57,841 bases of DNA from Paraburkholderia sp. CNPSo 3272 (GTDB lineage Bacteria > Pseudomonadota > Gammaproteobacteria > Burkholderiales > Burkholderiaceae): assembly GCF_024206495.1 (NCBI RefSeq), contig NZ_JAMBPQ010000046.1, positions 1-57,841 of the forward strand, written 5' to 3'. The notes under the pieces are model-generated. The model ran no database searches and was not told the DNA's origin. It was given only the letters and a program-made list of their open reading frames with translations. Of this stretch, positions 25,507 through 33,542 are shown piece after piece (the first letter of the stretch is position 1; each line of letters opens with the position of its first letter). Made by a program: the position numbers and the translations under genes.

Positions 25507-26004
25507 ATGAGAACGCTAACGTTTGCGCAGAGACTACGAGCAGGCAGGAACCACGAACCCACTTACCGGAGTCATTGCGCCCGCATCGCGCTCGCAGCCT
25601 TCGTCACCGCCCTCGCGGGATGCGGAAATGCCGTTTCGGATTCGGACATCCAGTTCGTCACGGCCGCCATGCCGGCGCAGTTCGAGGCGTTCCGCATGTA
25701 CGGCGCGGTCCCCTTTCGCGACGGCTCGCCCGGTTTGTCTGCTCATGCCCCAGCCCGGCTCCAGCAGGGCTGCGAGGCGGTCGTTCGATCAGCGAAGGGC
25801 AGTTTTCGCGAGTCGGCGGTCCTCGACAGCGAATCGGCCGAGTACTTCGAGCTAGATGTTTCGCGTACGCCCGATGGATGGACTGTGACAACCGACAGCA
25901 TTTCGGCACCGAGCGGCAACTCCGTGGGACTTCGCACCCAGTTCACGAACTGCCTGACTGCAATCAAGGACAAGCTGCGGGCCCAGCCGGACTCGATACG
26001 GTGA
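25507..26004 (+). CDS. putative lipoprotein of unknown function
   Basis: A 165-residue protein with an N-terminal hydrophobic segment ending in the lipobox LAGC (IALAAFVTALAGCGN), which should be lipidated and membrane-anchored. The mature part is about 125 residues, with two further cysteines (QQGCEAV, TNCLTAI) that may pair. No domain is recognised. ATG 25507 lies directly after GGAG; an upstream in-frame ATG at 25453 is possible. The 200 bp before it hold no other gene. Codon use is a little less GC-biased than in the cellulose genes. Confidence 0.62.
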   Translation: MRTLTFAQRLRAGRNHEPTYRSHCARIALAAFVTALAGCGNAVSDSDIQFVTAAMPAQFEAFRMYGAVPFRDGSPGLSAHAPARLQQGCEAVVRSAKGSFRESAVLDSESAEYFELDVSRTPDGWTVTTDSISAPSGNSVGLRTQFTNCLTAIKDKLRAQPDSIR

Positions 26005-26103
26005 GCCGTGGTCCCGCATGGCGAACGGCTAGCGTCCGTCCGCCGGCAACGCTATGCCCGTTCCGAATGCGCTCTCGCCGGAAGCGAGTTGGCGCGCGGC
26101 CGG

Positions 26104-26237
26104 TCAGTCGAATTTGACCAGATCCTGGAAAACCAGCTGGGCCCACGTGTTGCCGCGAGCCTGAACGAGGAGACCGCCCTCGCCGATCTTCCCGAGTTCG
26201 TGCCGATCTTGCCAAGCCCGATGATTGCGTAGCTCAT
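26104..26237 (-). pseudogene. deletion scar of an NADPH-dependent F420-reductase-like gene
   Basis: ATG 26237 opens MSYAIIGLGKIG, the first strand and glycine motif of this Rossmann family. After about twelve codons the sequence jumps, one frame over, into what looks like the family's C-terminal end: KIGEGGLLVQARGNTWAQLVFQDLVKFD and stop (26104). Both sides of the junction contain GGCAAGATCGGC/GGGAAGATCGGC, so the roughly 170 missing codons were probably lost by recombination between these short repeats. The residual gene cannot be functional. Confidence 0.72.
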
Positions 26238-26303
26238 TGAATTGTCCATTCGCATTCCTGCATAACGGAAAGATCACTCTGGGCGGACCGCGTGCCCCGG
26301 TCC

Positions 26304-27044
26304 TCAGACCTGGCCGATGCCGCCGTCATTCATCAAATCCGCGCCCGTCATATAGGAACTCTGTTCGGAGGCGAGAAAGAGTGCCGCGCTAGCCATTTCC
26401 TCGGCCCGGGCGAGTCGACCGAGCGGGACCATGCTTTTGTACATGCTCACCAGATCCTCGCGTGTCGCCGACTGGGCGTCGAGTATCGGCGTGTCGGTGA
26501 CGCCAGGACTGAGCATGTTGACGCGAATGCCGCGATCCTTGAATTCGGCGGCCCAGGTGCGCGCATAGGAACGCAACGCGGCCTTGGTCGCCGCGTAGGC
26601 GGTGTGCCCGGGAATGCCCATGACGTGCATGGCCGAAGAAACCAGGACGATCGATCCACCGCCCGTCATCATCGGCAGCAGCTTGTGCACCAGAAATACG
26701 GGGCCGCGCGCCATGAGGTTGAATGCCTTGTCGAAATGCTCGGGCGTGATGGTGTCGATCGAAGCCTGCTCGGTAAAGCCCGCGTTCGACACGATGATGT
26801 CGACGACACCCTTTTCTTCCCTGACTGCCGCGGCGACGCGGTCGAGGTCATCGAGATTCGCGGCGTCGGCCTGGATCGCCGTCACGTTGCGTCCGATCAG
26901 TTCGGCGGCCTCGTCGAGCTGGCCTTGCCGACGGCCGAAGATAAACACATGAGCGCCTTCGGCGACGAACCGCTGGGCGATCGCCAAGCCGATACCGGTC
27001 GTCGCGCCGCTAATGACGGCAACCTTGCCTGTGAGAGTGGACAT
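26304..27044 (-). CDS. classical short-chain dehydrogenase/reductase
   Basis: A 246-residue SDR: GATTGIG (residues 13-19), SNAG (86-89, with Ser instead of the first Asn), catalytic Ser137, Tyr150 and Lys154 (YAATK), and the C-terminal GADLMNDGG common in sugar/quinone-type SDRs. The FGRRQGQ turn after strand 2 suggests NADP(H). ATG 27044 gives the canonical start MSTLTGKVAV; the frame stays open to 27092. It is divergent from a LysR gene, with ATGATAA-N9-TTATCAT between them, a standard LysR/target pair. Confidence 0.9.
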   Translation of the reverse strand: MSTLTGKVAVISGATTGIGLAIAQRFVAEGAHVFIFGRRQGQLDEAAELIGRNVTAIQADAANLDDLDRVAAAVREEKGVVDIIVSNAGFTEQASIDTITPEHFDKAFNLMARGPVFLVHKLLPMMTGGGSIVLVSSAMHVMGIPGHTAYAATKAALRSYARTWAAEFKDRGIRVNMLSPGVTDTPILDAQSATREDLVSMYKSMVPLGRLARAEEMASAALFLASEQSSYMTGADLMNDGGIGQV

Positions 27045-27100
27045 TGGAATTTTCTGCCTCGTCGTGAATGGTAGAGACATCGTAATTGCCACCCCAACGA

Positions 27101-27123
27101 ATGATAATTAGCGGAGTTATCAT
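27101..27123. promoter_or_regulatory. inverted repeat between SDR and LysR, candidate LTTR box
   Basis: ATGATAA-N9-TTATCAT, exact 7-bp arms, 57 bp from the SDR start and 43 bp from the LysR start. Position and symmetry fit a LysR regulatory site acting on both genes. Confidence 0.6.
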
Positions 27124-27166
27124 GAGATCTATTCTTCGAGGGAATGGGTCTCACGAGAGATATGCA

Positions 27167-28057
27167 ATGGATCGGTTTCACGAACTGAACGCCTTCATCG
27201 CCGTTGTCGAAGCGGGCGGCTTTTCCGCCGCGGCGCGTAGAACCGGCGATTCACAGTCCGCCATCAGCAAGGCGATCGGTGCGCTGGAAAAGCGCCTCGG
27301 CGTGCAGCTATTGAACCGAAGCACACGCAGCGTGACCCTTACGGATCAGGGGCAGAAATACTACGAGCGCACCAAGCCGTTGCTGGACGAGATCGAAGTG
27401 GCCGACAACGAACTGAGCAGCAGCACGCTCGATGTCTCGGGCCTTGTCCGCATCGCCGCCGCCTCGACGTTCGGCCGTCTGCACATTCTCCCGCTCATTC
27501 CCGCACTGCTGTCGCGCCATCCTGGGCTGCGGGTCGATCTCGTGTTGTCGGATTTCGTCCGCGATATGGTGGAGGATCGAATCGACCTCGCGATTCGCGT
27601 GGGCACCGTCAACGATCCGGATTCGGTTGTGAGAAAAATTGCCAGCACCCCGCTGGTCTGCGTGGGATCGCGCCGCTATTTCGAGCAACACGGCATACCG
27701 AAGGATCCTGCGGAACTCGCCAGGCACAATTGCCTTGTCTACGGCGGCCTGATGGAATCGGCGAACTGGCCGTTTCATGGACCGCAAGGCCGGTTCAGCG
27801 TGCCGGTGCGAGGCAACCTGTCGTCCAATAGCGTCGAGACTATCCGATCGGCCGTGCTCGCGGGTGTGGGAATCGGCCTCTTCGCGAAGCTTTCGCTGAC
27901 CGACGAACTCAAGCATCCCGATATCGTCACCGTGCTGGACGACTTCATTGGGGACGCCCGTGATATCAGCATCGTCTGGCCGAGCCGTCGCTTCGTGCCT
28001 GCGCGCGTGCGCAGGATTACCGACTTTTTTGCGGATGCCCTGCCGCAGCGCTTGTAG
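27167..28057 (+). CDS. LysR-family transcriptional regulator
   Basis: A 296-residue LysR protein: HTH residues 1-60 (FIAVVEAGGFSAAARRTGDSQSAISKAIGALEKRLGVQLLNRSTRSVTLT) and an effector domain from about residue 88 (GLVRIAAASTFGRLHILPLIP). It belongs to the CrgA/DhcR-like branch. It is divergent from an SDR gene with a 7-bp inverted repeat between them, and convergent with another LysR gene 27 bp away. Confidence 0.92.
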   Translation: MDRFHELNAFIAVVEAGGFSAAARRTGDSQSAISKAIGALEKRLGVQLLNRSTRSVTLTDQGQKYYERTKPLLDEIEVADNELSSSTLDVSGLVRIAAASTFGRLHILPLIPALLSRHPGLRVDLVLSDFVRDMVEDRIDLAIRVGTVNDPDSVVRKIASTPLVCVGSRRYFEQHGIPKDPAELARHNCLVYGGLMESANWPFHGPQGRFSVPVRGNLSSNSVETIRSAVLAGVGIGLFAKLSLTDELKHPDIVTVLDDFIGDARDISIVWPSRRFVPARVRRITDFFADALPQRL

Positions 28058-28084
28058 AAGCGCGACGGCCTCGAACGCAAGACA

Positions 28085-28975
28085 TCAGGCAATGCTCGCG
28101 AGCTGCGGGCGTCGAGTGCCTGCGTCGTTCGACATCGATTCGCGTACGTGGCGCGCGAATTCTTGCGCCGCAGGCTGAACCGTTGCGGGCAATCGCAGGC
28201 AGATCGCAAACGGCGGCAGCGTGGGCAAGCCGGTTGCTTGAGGCGCGAGCGTCTCGAGGTCCGCCGGCACCGTGGAGGCGAGCCAGGTCGTGATCGCGAG
28301 GCCCGCACGCACCGTCGCGGCGGTCGCCTCGATGTTGCCGCTCTCGAATACCGTGCGCCACGCAATGCCTTCGTCCGCGAGCGCGCCGAGCACGACCGGC
28401 CGGAAGGCGCATCGCTCGTCCACCATCGACAGCGGCAACGGCCGCTTCTGCCAGGCATCGCTGCCCCGCCCCTTGACCCACACCAACGGCTCGATGCGGA
28501 CCACCTCGCCTTCGGCTTCGCTCGCGACATATTCGACCAGCGATATATCCACGCGGCCGCTATGCACCGCTTCGCTCAATTCCGGCGACGCCGCACACAC
28601 GAGCGAAATTTCCACTTGCGGATGCGCATCGGCGAACGCCTTCATCGCGGGTGCGAGCGGTGTCACGAGATCGTAGGGCACGCCCACGCGCAGGCTGCCG
28701 CGCAGCGATCGGCCGGTCATGTCGGCCCAGATTTCGTCGTTCAGCTGCAGCAGCTGGCGCGCCTTCACGAGAAATAGCTCGCCATGGCGCGATAGCTCCA
28801 GCTTGCGCGTCTTGCGCACGAACAGCAGGCAATCCAGCACGTCTTCCAGACGCTTCACCTGCTGGCTCACGGCGCCTTGCGTCATATGCAGCAGATTCGC
28901 GGCGACCGTCATGCTGCCGCTATCGGCGACGGCAACAAAGGTGCGGATCAGATCGAGGTCGAGGTTTCGGCTCAT
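28085..28975 (-). CDS. LysR-family regulator (ArgP/IciA-like context)
   Basis: A 296-residue LysR protein with HTH residues 4-62 (LDLIRTFVAVADSGSMTVAANLLHMTQGAVSQQVKRLEDVLDCLLFVRKTRKLELS) and a substrate-binding-like domain after residue 90. ATG 28975 is chosen; ATG 28987, four codons upstream, falls inside the ATTA-N7-TAAT site. It is divergent from a LysE-type exporter, the arrangement in which LysR proteins such as LysG/ArgP activate amino-acid export. Confidence 0.9.
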   Translation of the reverse strand: MSRNLDLDLIRTFVAVADSGSMTVAANLLHMTQGAVSQQVKRLEDVLDCLLFVRKTRKLELSRHGELFLVKARQLLQLNDEIWADMTGRSLRGSLRVGVPYDLVTPLAPAMKAFADAHPQVEISLVCAASPELSEAVHSGRVDISLVEYVASEAEGEVVRIEPLVWVKGRGSDAWQKRPLPLSMVDERCAFRPVVLGALADEGIAWRTVFESGNIEATAATVRAGLAITTWLASTVPADLETLAPQATGLPTLPPFAICLRLPATVQPAAQEFARHVRESMSNDAGTRRPQLASIA

Positions 28976-28981
28976 GGATGC

Positions 28982-28996
28982 ATTATGCTGCGTAAT
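28982..28996. promoter_or_regulatory. LTTR box ATTA-N7-TAAT between LysR and LysE
   Basis: ATTATGCTGCGTAAT, an inverted repeat containing the T-N11-A core of LysR binding sites, 6 bp upstream of the LysR start and 80 bp upstream of the lysE start. Confidence 0.6.
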
Positions 28997-29076
28997 GGAT
29001 CGCATCAGGATTATTGCCTTTGATGATGCGTCGGCAATCCGTACAGTGCAAGTTTCATTCTTCCGGATGTGCACCG

Positions 29077-29667
29077 ATGACCTCGATCCTGCCGCTTCTC
29101 CTGTTTGTCGTCATTGCGACCGTGACGCCCGGCGGCGCCACCACGCTCGCCACCGCTTCGGGCGCGCGCTTCGGCTTCGCGCGTTCGATTCCGCTGATGC
29201 TCGGTATCGCGATCGGCCTGGCTGTGCTCGCCGCCGTCGCCGGACTCGGGCTGGGCGGTCTGCTGCTCGCGCTACCGTCGCTGCAAACGGCCGTCAAGGC
29301 AGTCGGCTCCGCGTATCTGCTGTGGCTCGCGTGGCGCATCGCGCGCAGCGGGCCGCCGAACGCAGGTAACGGCCCCGCGCACCCCATCACGCTCGTCAAC
29401 GGATTCCTGCTGCTATGGCTCAACCCGAAAAGCTGGGCGATGACGGTCGGCGCGGCGGCGTCGTTCTCGCTGCTCGCAAGCAGTCCGAACCGACTCGCGC
29501 TGCTGTTCGGCGCCGCGTTCGGCGTGTCTGCGTGCGTCTCACTCGCACTGTGGTGCGCGCTCGGCGTGCTGCTCGCCCGCCTCTTTCGCACGCCGCGTCA
29601 CTGGCGCATCCTCAATCTTGCGATGGGCGTACTGCTCGCCGCATCCGTCATTCCAGCATGGAGATAA
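29077..29667 (+). CDS. LysE/RhtB-family amino-acid or metabolite exporter
   Basis: A 196-residue membrane protein with about six hydrophobic segments and LysE-family landmarks: VIATVTPGGATTLATASGARFGFARS (usually TPGP near the start of the family) and GFLLLWLNPKSWAMTVGAA (the NPK motif). It exports amino acids or similar small molecules by proton antiport. ATG 29077 is followed by a hydrophobic helix as expected. A divergent LysR gene with an LTTR box lies upstream, and a cupin gene follows with a 2-bp gap, so the two form an operon. Confidence 0.88.
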   Translation: MTSILPLLLFVVIATVTPGGATTLATASGARFGFARSIPLMLGIAIGLAVLAAVAGLGLGGLLLALPSLQTAVKAVGSAYLLWLAWRIARSGPPNAGNGPAHPITLVNGFLLLWLNPKSWAMTVGAAASFSLLASSPNRLALLFGAAFGVSACVSLALWCALGVLLARLFRTPRHWRILNLAMGVLLAASVIPAWR

Positions 29668-29669
29668 CG

Positions 29670-30062
29670 ATGTCTGGTCATCCGTTTGCCGAATCGTTCG
29701 ACCTCGAAGCCGCATTCGCCGGCGTGTCCGATTACTGGTCGCCGAAAGTCGTCGCCCAGGTCAACGATCAGTACGTGAAGATCGCGAAAGTGCGCGGGCA
29801 GCTCGTGTGGCACGACCACGAGCACGAGGACGAACTGTTCTTCGTCGTGCGCGGGCACCTGAAAATCGAGTATGAGGACGGGCGTGTCGTCGATCTGCCC
29901 GCGGGCTCGATGCACGTCGTGCCGCGCGGCACGCTGCACAATCCCGTCGCAGAGGACGAATGCTGGGTCGTGCTGATCGAGCCCGTGCAGACGATGCATA
30001 CGGGGCGCGTGGAATCCCCATTGACGAGGACGATCGAAGAGCAGTTAGGCAAAGCACGCTGA
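29670..30062 (+). CDS. small cupin-domain protein
   Basis: A 130-residue cupin. Motif 1 is WHDHEHEDELFFVVRGHLKIE (three His and a Glu as metal ligands), motif 2 is GSMHVVPRGTLHNPVA. The role is unknown; such proteins act as isomerases, dioxygenases or binding proteins. GGAG six bases before ATG lies inside the stop region of lysE, so translation is coupled. The pair suggests the cupin acts on, or senses, the exported compound. Confidence 0.85.
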   Translation: MSGHPFAESFDLEAAFAGVSDYWSPKVVAQVNDQYVKIAKVRGQLVWHDHEHEDELFFVVRGHLKIEYEDGRVVDLPAGSMHVVPRGTLHNPVAEDECWVVLIEPVQTMHTGRVESPLTRTIEEQLGKAR

Positions 30063-30096
30063 TGCGGGCCCGCCCGCGGGCCTCGACAAGACGGCT

Positions 30097-31263
30097 TCAA
30101 ACGAACAGCTTAGGCAGCCGATTCGGTTGAGCGCGAAGATACTGCTTCGGCGCCTTGACCTGGGCCCCGAAGTGAGCGGCAGCGTGCCACGGCCAGCGCG
30201 GGTCGAAGAGCACGGCCCGGGCCAGCGCGATCAGATCGGCGTCTCCCGTGCTGAGGATGGACTCGGCTTGTTCGAATTCGGTGATCATGCCAACGGCGAT
30301 GACTGGGAGCGTCGTCGCCTGCTTCACGGCCCGCGCGAACGGAACCTGATAGCCAGGCCCGACCGGGATTTGCGCGGCGGGGTTCGAGCCGCCACTCGAG
30401 ACGTTGATCGCGGCGCAGCCCCTGGCCTCCAGTGCGTGGACAAAAGCGATCGCGTCGTGCACGGACCACCCGCCGTCCACCCAGTCAGTCGCGGAGATCC
30501 GCATCGTCACGGGGCGATCGTGCGAAAACGCGTCTCGCACGGCCTCGAAAACCTCGAGTGGAAAGCGCATCCGGTTTTCCAATGAGCCGCCATATTCGTC
30601 GTCCCTGTGATTCGAGAGCGGCGAGAGGAATTGATGGAGCAGATAGCCGTGCCCACCGAGGATCTGAATGAAGTTCAGGTCGAGCCGGGAGGCGCGTTGC
30701 GCGGCGGCCGCGAAGGCATTGCGAATGGCGGCCAGTCCGTCGCGGTCCAGGGCGGTGGGCGGTGTGTCGCCGGCCGCAAAAGCGACCGGGGATGGGCCAT
30801 AGGTGTTCCAGCCATTTGCGTGACCATGGGGAATCTGTGCGCCGCCGTCCCACAACTTCTGCCGCGACCCTTTGCGGCCAGCATGGTTGAGCTGGATGCC
30901 GACCGGCGTGTCGGACCAGCGCCGAACGCTCTGCAGCACGCGTGCCATGGCGACTTCGCTCTCGTCGGAATAGAGCCCCACGTCGCCGTAACTCGTGCGC
31001 CCCTCGGGGGTGACCGCCGTCCCCTCGATGGTGAGCGCCGCCGCGCCTGAAAGCGCCAGTTGGCCGAGATGAATCAGGTGCCAATCGTTCATCTGCCCGT
31101 CTTCGGCCGAGTACTGGGCCATCGGGGCGATCACGATCCGGTTGGCCAGCTCCAGGTTGCCGACCTGTATCGGCGTGAACAGCAATGGATGGCTCAAATG
31201 GGTGCCGGTTGTTGCGCCGCTTGCGCCGCTATTGGCGGCGACCTTGCCTGCGAGTATGAGCAT
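30097..31263 (-). CDS. Old Yellow Enzyme-family NADH:flavin oxidoreductase with an SDR-like N-terminal graft
   Basis: A 388-residue FMN-dependent ene-reductase of the YqjM/XenA branch: LLFTPIQVGNLELANRIVIAPM, GIQLNHAGRKGS, FIQILGGHGYLLHQFLSPLSNHRDDEYGGSLENRMRFPLEV, and the FMN-phosphate region VGMITEF...DLIALARAVLFDP. The position after IAPM that is Cys in YqjM is Ala here. The first 19 residues, LILAGKVAANSGASGATTG, do not belong to the OYE family but look like an SDR start (LAGKVAxxxGASxGxxxG). A TTG codon lies just before SHPLLFTP, the normal OYE start, so translation may begin there instead. The gene seems to have been joined to the 5' end of a lost SDR gene. Confidence 0.85.
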   Translation of the reverse strand: MLILAGKVAANSGASGATTGTHLSHPLLFTPIQVGNLELANRIVIAPMAQYSAEDGQMNDWHLIHLGQLALSGAAALTIEGTAVTPEGRTSYGDVGLYSDESEVAMARVLQSVRRWSDTPVGIQLNHAGRKGSRQKLWDGGAQIPHGHANGWNTYGPSPVAFAAGDTPPTALDRDGLAAIRNAFAAAAQRASRLDLNFIQILGGHGYLLHQFLSPLSNHRDDEYGGSLENRMRFPLEVFEAVRDAFSHDRPVTMRISATDWVDGGWSVHDAIAFVHALEARGCAAINVSSGGSNPAAQIPVGPGYQVPFARAVKQATTLPVIAVGMITEFEQAESILSTGDADLIALARAVLFDPRWPWHAAAHFGAQVKAPKQYLRAQPNRLPKLFV

Positions 31264-31633
31264 GAAGATCTTCTATCGGGTGATGAGTGACAGATAGATC
31301 CTAGTGGCCAGATCGTGGAGCGTTAATTCGCAGATTCTTCATAAGGCCAATTCCCGCCGGGAATAATCATCAACGACGAGTCGCGGCCGCTTCTGAGGGA
31401 TTATGCTGTCCCTCGGGGCAGGTGAGCCAGACTGCGGTTCTGCCGCATCGCACCATTGGCTGGGACGCACCAGCGCTTTGGACCTGTCCAGGTAGCACAG
31501 AAAAATATGCGCCAGCCTGCAGACGGCTTTCGCTAGAATCTATTTTCGTCGCGACAAAACCCATCTGCATGGGTGCAGCAGCATCGAATCGCACATGCTG
31601 CTCACCTTGTTCATCCTTTTTTTGGAGGCGAGC
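31264..31633. other. 370-bp region without a recognisable gene
   Basis: The gap between the divergent OYE and aminotransferase genes holds their promoters. The only visible structure is GAGGGA-N8-TCCCTC around 31400, a hairpin without a following T-tract. No operator or small gene could be supported. Confidence 0.5.
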
Positions 31634-32761
31634 GTGCCAGGTTTACTTCCCAACGTCGACCGCGAGGGACTCCTCGAATATTCAGTGGTTTACACCGACC
31701 GCTCGATCAATCACATGTCGCAGCTCTTTCAGGGCGTCATGCGGGATATCTCCAGTTCCCTGAAAAAAGTCTACAACGCGAAGTCGGTCGTGGTCGTCCC
31801 GGGCAGCGGGACCTTCGGCATGGAAGCCGTTGCCCGGCAGTTCGCGACGAACAGGAAGTGCCTCGTGATTCGCAACGGCTGGTTCAGTTTCCGCTGGTCG
31901 CAGATTTTCGACATGGGCAGCATTCCCTCTGAATCGATCGTCTTGAAGGCGCGCCCGGTCGAACAGGGAAGGCAGGCCGCCTACGCACCGCCCGCTGTCG
32001 AAGACGTCGTCGCGGCGATCAAGGAAAACAAGCCCGATCTGGTCTTTGCGCCGCACGTCGAAACCGCATCGGGAATGATGCTGCCCGACGCGTATTTGCG
32101 CGCGGTGGCCGACGCCGTGCATGCCGTAGGCGGCATGTTCATACTCGACTGCATCGCCTCCGGTACGGTCTGGGTCGACATGGAGAAAAGCGGCGTCGAT
32201 ATCCTGATCAGCGCACCGCAAAAGGGCTGGAGCGCGTCACCCTGCTGCGCGCTCGTCATGCTCGGCCCGCTCGCCCGCGAACGAATCGACGCCACGACTA
32301 GCACCAGCTTCGCCTGTGATCTTCGCAAGTGGCTGCAGATCATGGAAGCCTACGAGAGCGGCGGATTCGCTTACCACGCAACCATGCCCACGGACAGTCT
32401 CGCGACGCTGCGTGACGTGATCAAGGAAACCGAAGCATACGGCTTCGACAAGGTGATGGCGGAGCAGCTCGAACTCGGCAAGCGCATTCGCTCACTGCTA
32501 ATCAGCAAGGATTTCCGAAGCGTCGCGGCCGAAGGCTTCGAGGCGCCGGGCGTCGTGGTCAGCTACTCGGACGACGACGGCATTCGATCCGGCAAGAAGT
32601 TCGCCGATGCCGGCCTGCAGATCGCGGCGGGCGTTCCCCTGCAATGCGACGAGCCTGAAGACTTCAAGACCTTCCGCATCGGGTTGTTCGGCCTCGAAAA
32701 ACTGCATGACATCGAAGGCACGGTCGCGAGGTTCGCGAAGGCGTTGGACCGCATTCTTTAA
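31634..32761 (+). CDS. class V PLP-dependent aminotransferase (alanine/serine-glyoxylate type)
   Basis: A 375-residue protein of the alanine-glyoxylate/serine-glyoxylate aminotransferase family. PLP lysine is Lys197 in SAPQKGWSASPCC; other landmarks are VVVPGSGTFGMEAVARQF near residue 46 and FILDCIASGTVWVDM. It transfers an amino group between a small amino acid and glyoxylate or another 2-oxo acid. The start is GTG 31634 with GGAGG five bases upstream. It converges with the ligK/galB pair. A link to that pathway through its pyruvate product is possible but not shown. Confidence 0.88.
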   Translation: MPGLLPNVDREGLLEYSVVYTDRSINHMSQLFQGVMRDISSSLKKVYNAKSVVVVPGSGTFGMEAVARQFATNRKCLVIRNGWFSFRWSQIFDMGSIPSESIVLKARPVEQGRQAAYAPPAVEDVVAAIKENKPDLVFAPHVETASGMMLPDAYLRAVADAVHAVGGMFILDCIASGTVWVDMEKSGVDILISAPQKGWSASPCCALVMLGPLARERIDATTSTSFACDLRKWLQIMEAYESGGFAYHATMPTDSLATLRDVIKETEAYGFDKVMAEQLELGKRIRSLLISKDFRSVAAEGFEAPGVVVSYSDDDGIRSGKKFADAGLQIAAGVPLQCDEPEDFKTFRIGLFGLEKLHDIEGTVARFAKALDRIL

Positions 32762-32846
32762 ATCGCTTCGTTAGTTCATCGCGAAGCGAAACAAGCGCCC
32801 TTGCGGCGCTCGTTGTCGTTTTTGGCGCGCCTCGTGTGAAGCGGAC

Positions 32847-33542
32847 TCAAGCGTCTGCCGGAGTGTCCGCGTAGCGCAGACCCTTTTCGGCAAGGCGCTC
32901 GCGCATGCCGTAGTAGTCGAGGCCGAGCGTGCCGCCGGCGAGCACCGCGCGCGTCTTTTCTTCCTTGGCGAGGCGCGCCTGGGTCGCTTCCACCACCTTC
33001 GCAACGGTGGCGAACGGCACCACGACCACGCCGTCGTCGTCGGCCACGACGACGTCGCCCGGATGCACGATCTGCTGCGCGCACACCACCGGAACGTTCA
33101 CCGAACCGAGCGTTTCCTTCACCGTGCCTTGCGCCGAAACGGCCTTCGACCACACCGGGAAGTCCATCGCCTTCAGCGCGCGCACGTCGCGGCAGCCGGC
33201 GTCGATGATGAGACCGCGCACGCCGCGCGCCGCGAGCGAGGTGGCGAGCAGTTCACCGAAATAGCCATCTTCGCAGGGCGACGTGGGCGCGGCCACGACG
33301 ACGTCGCCTTCGCGACACTGCTCGACGGCCACGTGCAGCATCCAGTTGTCCGAGGGCGGCATGAGCACCGTCACGGCCGAGCCCGCAATCGCGGCGCCCG
33401 AATAAATCGGCCGCAGATACGTTGCGAGCAGGCCGAGGCGGCTTTGCGCCTCGTGCACGGTCGCCGTGCCGGCTTCCTTGAGGATTTCGATATGGCGCGC
33501 GTCGGCGCGCGGAATCTGGGTGACGACGACACCACGTTTCAT
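32847..33542 (-). CDS. ligK: 4-carboxy-4-hydroxy-2-oxoadipate aldolase / oxaloacetate decarboxylase (LigK/GalC-type, RraA fold)
   Basis: A 231-residue RraA-fold class II aldolase. Catalytic Arg118-Asp119 lie in GLIIDAGCRDVRAL, with GYFGELLATS as the characteristic loop; the length (231) is that of LigK/HMG aldolases rather than RraA (about 160). It cleaves 4-carboxy-4-hydroxy-2-oxoadipate to pyruvate and oxaloacetate, the last step of protocatechuate 4,5- and gallate cleavage. Its ATG overlaps the stop of galB as ATGA (33539-33542), so the two are coupled. The matching ring-cleavage genes ligBA are 12 kb to the left on the same strand. Confidence 0.88.
   Translation of the reverse strand: MKRGVVVTQIPRADARHIEILKEAGTATVHEAQSRLGLLATYLRPIYSGAAIAGSAVTVLMPPSDNWMLHVAVEQCREGDVVVAAPTSPCEDGYFGELLATSLAARGVRGLIIDAGCRDVRALKAMDFPVWSKAVSAQGTVKETLGSVNVPVVCAQQIVHPGDVVVADDDGVVVVPFATVAKVVEATQARLAKEEKTRAVLAGGTLGLDYYGMRERLAEKGLRYADTPADA

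Noticed and set aside
31380..31420. Riboswitch-like hairpin before the aminotransferase
   Set aside because: A single short stem without a conserved core of any riboswitch class I know.
32847..33542. Calling the gene RraA (RNase E inhibitor) or a methyltransferase MenG
   Set aside because: The length, the CRD catalytic pair and coupling to a GalB-type gene fit LigK/GalC aldolase.
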